Assembly (NCBI GenBank): GCA_900556455.1
Contig: USOV01000042.1
Coordinates: 1 to 7,096, forward strand
Direction: 5' to 3'
Source of the DNA: an uncultured Clostridium sp.
GTDB lineage: Bacteria > Bacillota > Clostridia > TANB77 > CAG-508
DNA: 7,096 bases
The position numbers were made by a program, and so were the translations under genes. Shown piece by piece: positions 1 through 4,466 of this stretch (position 1 is its first letter; every line of letters begins with the position of its first letter). The notes under the pieces are model-generated. The model had not been told where the DNA came from. It saw nothing but the letters and a program-made list of their open reading frames with translations, and ran no database searches.

Positions 1-38
1 CAAATTGTCAATTTGTTTGCAATACTTTTTGACAATTT
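1..38. repeat. Overlapping inverted repeats at the left edge
   Basis: Positions 2-11 (AAATTGTCAA) and 29-38 (TTGACAATTT) form a perfect 10-bp inverted repeat around a 17-base loop. Positions 1-15 are themselves near-palindromic, CAAATTG-T-CAATTTG. No strong T tract fits a clear terminator. The minus-strand TTGACA at 9-4 could be a -35 element whose -10 lies off the window. An operator near the start of a gene beyond the left edge is equally possible. The structure is visible; its role is not. Confidence 0.35.
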
Positions 39-83
39 TTTGTATTTACACTTTTGCATTTAGGCATGAGAAATAAACTATAG

Positions 84-89
84 CCTCCT
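84..89 (-). promoter_or_regulatory. Strong Shine-Dalgarno-like AGGAGG without a well-placed start
   Basis: The minus strand reads AGGAGG here, at the end of a very purine-rich leader. No ATG, GTG or TTG lies 5-12 bases downstream. The nearest ATGs are at 67-65 (a 19-codon frame ending in TGA at 10-8) and at 59-57 (a frame open to the left edge, starting MQKCKYKKLS). Their spacings of 16 and 24 bases are too long for normal use. A gene start just beyond or at the left edge is plausible but not established. Confidence 0.3.
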
Positions 90-220
90 CTCCTAATATC
101 TTTTTTGTTTTTTTAATTCTTTTTGGATTTTTTTTAGAATTAATTATTCATGATTTAAAATTTGATTGATTAAAATCGTTTAGAAACAATATCACACCTT
201 TATTAAAAGTGTATGTCTTT

Positions 221-249
221 CTTATACCATATTTTTCCAGTCTTGTCTA
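221..249 (-). promoter_or_regulatory. SigA-type promoter reading left, extended -10
   Basis: On the minus strand, TAGACA (249-244; five of six match TTGACA) is followed by a 17-bp spacer and TATAAG (226-221; five of six match TATAAT). TGG directly before the -10 hexamer makes it an extended -10. Transcription would start near 214 and run left, out of the window, with a leader of more than 120 bases before the AGGAGG at 89-84. Upstream, at about -45 to -61, lies a pair of 0A-like boxes. Confidence 0.6.
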
Positions 250-258
250 CTTCTTTTC

Positions 259-275
259 ATCGACATTTTTCGCCT
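259..275 (-). promoter_or_regulatory. Candidate tandem 0A-like boxes upstream of the leftward promoter
   Basis: The minus strand reads AGGCGAA (275-269), three bases, then TGTCGAT (265-259). Each differs at one position from the Spo0A box consensus TGNCGAA, and the two start exactly 10 bp apart, the spacing used by Spo0A dimers on tandem boxes. They end 9 bp upstream of the -35 element of the 249-221 promoter, a normal place for an activator. A Spo0A-family regulator encoded at 3520-2717 is the obvious candidate. Neither box is perfect, so this is suggestive only. Confidence 0.35.
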
Positions 276-482
276 TTTTTGTTCAGTAATTTTCTTGAAA
301 TGGTCACATAACCCCGCATCTAATCAGGATGTGGAAAAGATAACAGTTCTTAAATTTTATGATGTTATATTATTCTTTATTAGGGCAGACAGAAGAATCT
401 TTCTATGCTTATTTATAATTTATATTTATAAAATAACATATGCCCAAATCTTCATACAATTATTAGAATTGTCCTATATATT
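276..482. other. Spacer with no recognised gene
   Basis: This is the non-coding stretch after the 151-residue gene. A small AT-rich hairpin lies at 456-472 (ACAATT, 5-base loop, AATTGT), about 10 bp past that gene's stop. It lacks a U tract and is a poor terminator. Around 315-335 a locally GC-richer segment can form a 7-bp stem (CCGCATC / GATGTGG, with one G-U pair) on the plus strand. A plus-strand frame starting at TTG 295 has no ribosome binding site and no recognisable content, so it is not called. Confidence 0.4.
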
Positions 483-938
483 TTAATAAACTATTAGCTG
501 AAGTGTATTATTATTTAATGCTTTTAGTCTTCCACTTGTCTTATCTATTATAATATATGTTTTTTCGTCTTTCTTCCCTTCTTCTAAGAAATATCCCCAA
601 ACAAAATCTTTTGTATGTCTTAGCGTAATAAATTTAAATTTTTCATCTTTATATTTAAAAAAATCAATACATTCAAGCATCCCTTTATAATTATCTTCAG
701 TAAAAACCGGTGCTAAGCTATCATTTTCAAAAAATTCTTCAGAATACATAAAGAACTTAATAGTAGAAGATTTGTCAACGTCTTTTTCTATCATAGAAAA
801 AACTTCTTCTTTAGTCATATTTCCTAAATCAAATACATTCTCATTTTCCTTTTTAATATGAAAGTATATTGTATAAGATATTATTGCTACTAATCCTATT
901 ATTCCTAAAATAGTTAATATTTTTAAAAATTTATTCAT
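483..938 (-). CDS. Membrane-anchored extracytoplasmic protein, function unknown (151 aa)
   Basis: I do not recognise this family. The start is well supported: ATG at 938 preceded by GGGAGG (951-946) with a 7-base spacer. Residues 5-26 are a strong hydrophobic segment after MNKFLK, followed by a lysine-rich stretch. This looks like a single N-terminal membrane anchor, or an uncleaved signal, leaving about 120 residues outside. There is no lipobox cysteine after the anchor, so it is not a typical lipoprotein. The outer part is acidic and mixed alpha/beta in appearance, with one cysteine and a C-terminal segment containing YIIIDKTSGRLKALNN, which resembles the terminal strands of small beta-rich domains. 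It lies 39 bp downstream of the 58-residue membrane protein and probably shares its transcript. A role with the secreted lectin at the cell surface is inferred from position only. Confidence 0.75.
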   Translation of the reverse strand: MNKFLKILTILGIIGLVAIISYTIYFHIKKENENVFDLGNMTKEEVFSMIEKDVDKSSTIKFFMYSEEFFENDSLAPVFTEDNYKGMLECIDFFKYKDEKFKFITLRHTKDFVWGYFLEEGKKDEKTYIIIDKTSGRLKALNNNTLQLIVY

Positions 939-977
939 TTATTTGCCTCCCATTTAATATGATTATTCAGCCTTTTT

Positions 978-1154
978 TTAATATAACTGTGTCATATCCG
1001 AAAATTTCACTTCATTTGTTCTTGATTGCTCATATTCATTTTTCTTTTCTTGTTGCTTCTTCATTTTAAGTTCTACAAAATATATTGTAATAAACATAAC
1101 AGCGACAAACAATAGTTTTATTATTAATTTTATTTGAAGTTTGTCTAATTTCAT
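978..1154 (-). CDS. Small single-pass membrane protein, unknown (58 aa)
   Basis: The frame runs from ATG at 1154 to TAA at 980-978. An AAAGGA ribosome binding site lies about 10 bases upstream, slightly far but usable. The product begins MKLDKLQIK, has one hydrophobic helix at about residues 10-28 (IIKLLFVAVMFITIYFVEL), then a strongly charged lysine/glutamate/glutamine tail (MKKQQEKKNEYEQS) ending at TQLY. This is a convincing small membrane protein layout rather than random AT-rich sequence. The positive N-terminus would favour the N-in orientation, putting the charged tail outside. It lies between the lectin gene (118 bp upstream, with a stem-loop between) and the 151-residue anchored protein (39 bp downstream). 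I recognise no family. It may be an assembly partner or anchor for its neighbours, but that is inference. Confidence 0.6.
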   Translation of the reverse strand: MKLDKLQIKLIIKLLFVAVMFITIYFVELKMKKQQEKKNEYEQSRTNEVKFSDMTQLY

Positions 1155-1230
1155 ATAAAATCATTTCCTTTCATCATCTATTATTCTTCTAATATATAAA
1201 TTAGTATTAATTGTTTGTAATTTATAGGAA

Positions 1231-1260
1231 CCAGTGGAAAAGTAATTACTTTTCCACCAG
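1231..1260 (-). terminator. Long stem-loop between lectin gene and small membrane protein gene
   Basis: Twelve bases after the lectin stop region the transcript can fold CTGGTGGAAAAGTAA onto TTACTTTTCCACTGG: a nearly continuous stem with two G-U pairs near the base and an effective AATT loop. The stem is long, but the following bases (TTCCTATAAATTAC) are not a U tract. A full intrinsic terminator is therefore doubtful. It may partly terminate, or protect the 3' end of the lectin message so that lectin outweighs the downstream membrane proteins. Confidence 0.4.
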
Positions 1261-1272
1261 TTTCCCATCAGA

Positions 1273-2469
1273 TTACTTGTAAAAGTATTCTACTGTACCT
1301 TCTATCCACTTGTCCGAATAATTCATGTTAACTAAGTTACCTATTACTGATTTACTTCCATCCCAATAAGTGTCAATTTGGTCATTAACTAGTGCTTTGC
1401 AGCTGACTCCCCACATTCCTGCATTAAATGCATAATAAATTTCAATTCTAACTTTGCTATGTTCTTCAAATGCTTTTTCAATGAGATACCATTGTTGCTC
1501 TGATTGTCCTGCCATTATAGTCGCAATAATACCTTCCACGTCTCCCATAGGTATTGCACCCAGAGGTGTACTTTTGAAAGCAGTATCAATCACGGCTTCT
1601 CTTCCAGCACCATCAATAGCTTCTTTAAGCTTACTCATTGCACTTTTGGGAGGATTATGCAATTGCAGCAATTTTTTCTGTAGATTTGCATCTGCCCAAA
1701 TCACTGTAGACAGGTATACTACAGATTCGTCATATTGTACTGGATACCCAATATAGCCATTATTATAAACATTTACAGGTGTAAAATACTTTCGACGATT
1801 TTCAGTTGTATCCTTTGCAAGGGACCAACTTAAATTGCCATCTTCATTTTTACCCCAATCACGTGACCACATTGCTCCAATTATATGTTCTTCTACACTG
1901 ATAATCACAAATTTTTCTGCTTGTGTATCATCTTCATGGTATTGAATAAGGTTATTACCATCATATGCTTCATTACCTGGTACATTTAGCATTTTCCCAG
2001 ATTCCACATTTTTGATACAGCAAATTGCTGAATCTTTCCCATTACAATTGGTTTCTGTAAAGAAATACCATTTTGCGCAGTCTCCATCATGAGTTGTCCA
2101 TTGTGCAGCTTCTGCCCAGTCATCATGAGAAGAATCTCGTATTTCAACGACCATTTCGCTTTCTCCATGAACACGAATTTGGTATTGAATATGCCCATCC
2201 TCGTCATGACTAATCGCTTTTAAATAAAAAATTTGGTTTTGGTTTCCTTCCTCGTAACGTTGAAGTTGGATGCGTGCTCCATCTACTTCATTACCATCCC
2301 GATCTATGCCTAAAAACATTCCAGACGAAGGATGATAAATTCGTACATGCATATTTTCAGGGAACCAAAAATAATTGCCTGGAAATGCATATACCTTAGG
2401 AATTAGCATTACTATAGTAGTTGACATTGTCACTACCAATGCTAACACTATGGATAAAATCCGTTTCAC
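1273..2469 (-). CDS. Secreted ricin B-type beta-trefoil lectin with novel C-terminal domain (398 aa)
   Basis: Probably an exported carbohydrate-binding protein. The start is a GTG at 2469 with an excellent AAGGAGG (2484-2478), 8-base spacer. Residues 1-28 form a signal peptide: MKR, a hydrophobic core, then KVYA with likely cleavage before FPG. Residues about 40-192 show three lobes of a ricin-B/CBM13 beta-trefoil. Each ends in a QxW-like turn: NQIF (78-81), AKWYFF (132-137) and EKFVII (185-190). The lobe starts VRIYHPSSGMFLGI and CCIKNVESGKMLNV are typical. The classical QxW residues are only partly kept, so sugar binding is not assured. Residues about 195-398 match no family I know; they are rich in tryptophan and tyrosine, with a glycine/alanine-rich hydrophobic stretch near 292-320. 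No cell-wall anchor or catalytic motif is visible. Base composition looks somewhat less AT-rich than lepA, which could mean acquisition by transfer. It has its own promoter and 0A-like boxes upstream. Confidence 0.85.
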   Translation of the reverse strand: MKRILSIVLALVVTMSTTIVMLIPKVYAFPGNYFWFPENMHVRIYHPSSGMFLGIDRDGNEVDGARIQLQRYEEGNQNQIFYLKAISHDEDGHIQYQIRVHGESEMVVEIRDSSHDDWAEAAQWTTHDGDCAKWYFFTETNCNGKDSAICCIKNVESGKMLNVPGNEAYDGNNLIQYHEDDTQAEKFVIISVEEHIIGAMWSRDWGKNEDGNLSWSLAKDTTENRRKYFTPVNVYNNGYIGYPVQYDESVVYLSTVIWADANLQKKLLQLHNPPKSAMSKLKEAIDGAGREAVIDTAFKSTPLGAIPMGDVEGIIATIMAGQSEQQWYLIEKAFEEHSKVRIEIYYAFNAGMWGVSCKALVNDQIDTYWDGSKSVIGNLVNMNYSDKWIEGTVEYFYK

Positions 2470-2570
2470 AGTACTTACCTCCTTAATTATTTTCCGTTGT
2501 AAAAGAACATATTAGATTGTTAAAATGCATAAATAGGTTACAGAGAATCACTCCTTTTTGCTTTTTACAA

Positions 2571-2620
2571 AGTCTAAATATAGACTCCATAATATTATCA
2601 AAGCCTTATATAAAGGTCTT
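2571..2620 (-). other. Two hairpins in the 5' leader of the lectin transcript
   Basis: The predicted transcript begins near 2623. Almost at once it can form a 7-bp stem with one bulge (2620-2601, 5-base loop TATAT). A second, perfect 6-bp stem follows: AGTCTA, loop TATT, TAGACT (2586-2571). Neither is followed by a U tract. The roughly 154-base leader then runs to the lectin ribosome binding site. These may stabilise the 5' end or modulate expression. No known riboswitch class is recognised. Confidence 0.35.
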
Positions 2621-2629
2621 TATTGTGTT

Positions 2630-2658
2630 ATTATATAATATTTTCCCTTAAATGTAAA
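2630..2658 (-). promoter_or_regulatory. SigA-type promoter of the lectin operon
   Basis: On the minus strand, TTTACA (2658-2653; five of six match TTGACA) lies exactly 17 bp from a perfect TATAAT (2635-2630). The predicted start is near 2623, giving a leader of about 154 bases. It separates lectin expression from the regulator gene upstream and has 0A-like boxes 39 bp further upstream. Confidence 0.75.
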
Positions 2659-2697
2659 GTTTTACCAAAATTATTCTGCTCAATAAAATCAAATATA

Positions 2698-2714
2698 TGT
2701 CGAATTATGTCGTT
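2698..2714 (+). promoter_or_regulatory. Tandem 0A-like boxes (Spo0A-family operator)
   Basis: The plus strand reads TGTCGAA (2698-2704), three bases, then TGTCGTT (2708-2714). The first matches the Spo0A box consensus TGNCGAA perfectly; the second matches at five of seven. Their starts are 10 bp apart, the helical-turn spacing of Spo0A dimers. They lie at about -75 to -91 of the lectin promoter and begin two bases after the stop codon of a Spo0A-family regulator, which is the natural candidate to bind them. Confidence 0.55.
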
Positions 2715-2749
2715 TTTTACAAGTCTTTCAAAATTTTATCCTTGTAAAA
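2715..2749 (-). repeat. Perfect 9-bp inverted repeat spanning the regulator stop codon
   Basis: TTTTACAAG (minus 2749-2741) and CTTGTAAAA (minus 2723-2715) are exact reverse complements separated by 17 bases. The TAA stop (2719-2717) lies in the second arm. No U tract follows on the minus strand; AACGACAT, part of the 0A-like boxes, comes next. It is therefore a weak terminator at best, and read-through from the regulator into the lectin gene remains possible. Confidence 0.35.
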
Positions 2750-3520
2750 GTATATAAGTTCTGTAGGAGTTGGTACTCCTGTATTATAGTCAATTTTGGT
2801 TGTGTAATACATTTCTAAATCATCTGGTGAAGATTTTCTCCATGCATAGTTTATGGCTGTTTGCATTACTCTACTAATACTACTAGCAGATTTCTTATAT
2901 GTGTTTGCTAAATGGTTAAACACAGTTTCTCCCTCACCATTATCCTCTTCTTTTATTAAATACATTATAGCAGTGTGGATGTACTCTCTTCCTTTTAGGT
3001 GTGAACTAATTCCTATTAAATTTAGTTCAGCATCTATTCTTTTAGAAATTTTGGCATCACATTCAGCTGGTGTTTCTACAGGTATTCCTAGATTTTTATT
3101 TTCACCATTAAATTTATGTAATGTTCTTCTAAGTGAAAGTAATGAAGAAATTATTAATTTCGGAGAATAGTCAATTTGCTTTTTATAAAATATTAAATCT
3201 GCTCCTTCTTCGTGAAGTTTATCGTATAAAATACTTGATGATGCATTTGTTGTAACTACTATTATTGGTTTAAATTCTGTCATAATCTTTTTAGCATTAT
3301 CTATGAATTCTATTCCAGAGCCTTGTCCTTTGTGTAATTCTATATCTAACACAATTGCTTCTGGAAGGTATGTTTTTTTAAAGTATTCTAGTCCTTCATC
3401 ACTAGAATTAGTAATTCCTATTATTCTTACATTTCCCATTGTTTCTACATATGATTTGAATTTTTCGCATTCAAATTCATCATCTTCAATTAATAATACA
3501 GTCATTGGTTTGTTTTCCAT
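2717..3520 (-). CDS. Spo0A-family response regulator (267 aa), probable Spo0A paralogue
   Basis: A two-component or phosphorelay transcription factor. The receiver domain (about 5-135) has the acidic pocket E12-D13-D14, the phospho-acceptor D59 in IVLDIEL, T90/T91, and K113 in FYKK, so it should be phosphorylatable. After a linker, residues about 155-267 match the Spo0A C-terminal DNA-binding domain: IGISSHLKGREYIHTAI, then LANTYKKSASSISRVMQTAI with NYAW, and PTPTELIYFYKDKI near the end. Length equals typical Spo0A. The recognition helix (SASSISRVMQ) differs from the B. subtilis TASRVERAIR, and spoIVB, the usual upstream neighbour of spo0A in this phylum, is absent, so I favour a paralogue. 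ATG 3520 is chosen, with GAGAGTG six bases upstream; an in-frame GTG at 3529 would add three residues but leaves no room for a ribosome binding site. No kinase is nearby. Confidence 0.85.
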   Translation of the reverse strand: MENKPMTVLLIEDDEFECEKFKSYVETMGNVRIIGITNSSDEGLEYFKKTYLPEAIVLDIELHKGQGSGIEFIDNAKKIMTEFKPIIVVTTNASSSILYDKLHEEGADLIFYKKQIDYSPKLIISSLLSLRRTLHKFNGENKNLGIPVETPAECDAKISKRIDAELNLIGISSHLKGREYIHTAIMYLIKEEDNGEGETVFNHLANTYKKSASSISRVMQTAINYAWRKSSPDDLEMYYTTKIDYNTGVPTPTELIYFYKDKILKDL

Positions 3521-3555
3521 ACTTTTCACTCTCTTTGTTTCTTATCTTTGTTAAT

Positions 3556-3584
3556 AATATATCACATAACTTTACATATTTCTA
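3556..3584 (-). promoter_or_regulatory. Promoter of the Spo0A-like regulator gene
   Basis: On the minus strand, TAGAAA (3584-3579; four of six match) is 17 bp from TATATT (3561-3556; five of six match), with TGA directly before giving an extended -10. The predicted start is near 3549, about 30 bases before the ATG. The weak -35 plus extended -10 fits a regulated promoter. The 10-bp repeats overlap it completely. Confidence 0.5.
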
Positions 3585-3600
3585 CATATTTTTACATACT
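3561..3600. repeat. Four 10-bp-phased direct repeats over the regulator promoter
   Basis: The plus strand reads four 10-base units: ATCACATAAC, TTTACATATT, TCTACATATT, TTTACATACT (3561-3600). All share the ACATA core in strict 10-bp register. Read on the minus strand, one unit gives TGTAGAA (3586-3580), one base from the 0A box TGTCGAA; another gives TGTAAAA. The spacing equals that of Spo0A dimer sites. The array covers about -12 to -51 relative to the predicted start, consistent with autoregulation. Which protein binds is inference. Confidence 0.6.
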
Positions 3601-3665
3601 TTTGACTGATTTTTAAGTTGTTTATGAGTTAAAATTAACTTATGAATTTAAAAGGAAATGGCTTT

Positions 3666-3696
3666 ATATAAAAATAAAGAGGGCGTTACCCTCTTT
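3666..3696 (-). terminator. Intrinsic terminator of the lepA-rlmB unit
   Basis: The minus strand has AAAGAGGG (3696-3689), loop TAACG, CCCTCTTT (3683-3676), followed by ATTTTTATAT. This is a perfect 8-bp stem with a GC-rich half and a U-rich tail. The rlmB stop codon TAA (3688-3686) is the first three bases of the loop, so the last three rlmB codons form the ascending stem. Confidence 0.9.
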
Positions 3697-4450
3697 GTTT
3701 TACTACTTCATACATTACAATTCCTGCTGATACTGATGCATTTAGTGAAGTTATTTTTCCTTTCATTGGTATTTTTACTAGAAAATCGCAATTTTCTTTT
3801 ACAAGTCTACTCATTCCAAAGCCTTCGCTTCCTATTATTATTGCAATTGGTCCATCAAATTTTTCGTTGTAATAGTAATTTTTAGCATCCATATCTGTGC
3901 CACAAACCCAAATGTCATTATCTTTTAAATATTTTATTGTTTCGTTTAAATTATTTACTCTAGCAATTTTCATATGTTCAACTGCTCCAGCAGATACTTT
4001 ATATACTGTGCTGTTTACTGTTGCTGCTCTTCTTTTAGGAATTATTATTCCGTGAACTCCCGCTGTTTCTGCAGTTCTAATAACTGAACCTAAATTGTGT
4101 GGATCTTCTATTCCATCTAATATTAATATAAAAGGTTTTTCCTGTTTTTTGTTTGCTTCTTCTAGTATGTCTTCAACCTCACAATAGTCAAAAGGAGGCA
4201 CAATTGCAATTACTCCTTGATGATTATCTGACATTGCCATTTGGTTTAGTTTTGCTCTATCCACCTCAACTATTACAATTTTTCTTTCTTTTGCAATAGA
4301 TATAATTTTATTTATTGAGCCATGTTTTTCTCCATTTGCTATAAATATTTTGTTTATATCTTTTCCTGTTTCTAATAATTCTAATACAGCATTACGTCCT
4401 TCTATTTGGTCCTGATATGCTTCTGTAAAATTCTTTTCTTTTTTATTCAT
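3686..4450 (-). CDS. rlmB: 23S rRNA (guanosine-2'-O)-methyltransferase RlmB, TrmH/SpoU family
   Basis: Transfers a methyl group from S-adenosylmethionine to a ribose 2'-OH in 23S rRNA (G2251 in E. coli numbering), in the cytoplasm, as dimers of the knotted SPOUT fold. Residues 16-95 are the substrate-binding N-domain (EGRNAVLELL and SDNHQGVIA). The catalytic domain holds SpoU motif 1, LDGIEDPHNLGSVIRTAETA, at 111-130 with N119 and R125; motif 2, IIGSEGFGMS, at 205-214; and motif 3, IPMKGKITSLNASVSAGI, at 227-244 with S235-L236-N237. At 254 residues it has full family length. The ATG at 4450 follows a poor GGGGG site and lies 16 bp after the lepA stop, so it is probably co-transcribed and partly translation-coupled. 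Related enzymes (TrmH, YacO-type) share the motifs, but the N-domain fits RlmB. Confidence 0.92.
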   Translation of the reverse strand: MNKKEKNFTEAYQDQIEGRNAVLELLETGKDINKIFIANGEKHGSINKIISIAKERKIVIVEVDRAKLNQMAMSDNHQGVIAIVPPFDYCEVEDILEEANKKQEKPFILILDGIEDPHNLGSVIRTAETAGVHGIIIPKRRAATVNSTVYKVSAGAVEHMKIARVNNLNETIKYLKDNDIWVCGTDMDAKNYYYNEKFDGPIAIIIGSEGFGMSRLVKENCDFLVKIPMKGKITSLNASVSAGIVMYEVVKQRG

Positions 4451-4466
4451 CTATATACCCCCATAA

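Noticed and set aside
1..67. Partial minus-strand gene starting at ATG 67 or ATG 59
   Set aside because: The first ends after 19 codons; the second is open to the edge but 24 bases from the only strong ribosome binding site. Too little sequence to decide.
113..143. 7-bp inverted repeat TTAATTC / GAATTAA
   Set aside because: All-AT arms in a homopolymer-rich leader; expected by chance and no T tract in a useful place.
295..486. Plus-strand frame of 63 codons starting at TTG
   Set aside because: No ribosome binding site, no recognisable content, runs into the end of the minus-strand gene; its hydrophobic part comes from AT-rich codons.
1454..1756. Plus-strand open frame opposite the lectin gene, and similar frames opposite lepA, rlmB and the regulator
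   Set aside because: Shadows of well-supported minus-strand genes, with no ribosome binding sites or family features.
1790..1797. 0A-like TTCGACG within the lectin gene
   Set aside because: A single imperfect box inside coding sequence with no partner at 10 bp.
2485..2550. Short leader peptide frame before the lectin gene (ATG or GTG following AAGGAG)
   Set aside because: The GTG overlaps the ribosome binding site itself and the ATG is about 20 bases from it; about 15 to 22 codons with no clear attenuation structure.
3627..3640. Palindrome AGTTAA-AA-TTAACT upstream of the regulator promoter
   Set aside because: Short and AT-rich; about 45 bp upstream of the -35 element with no known consensus. 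Could be an operator but nothing supports it.
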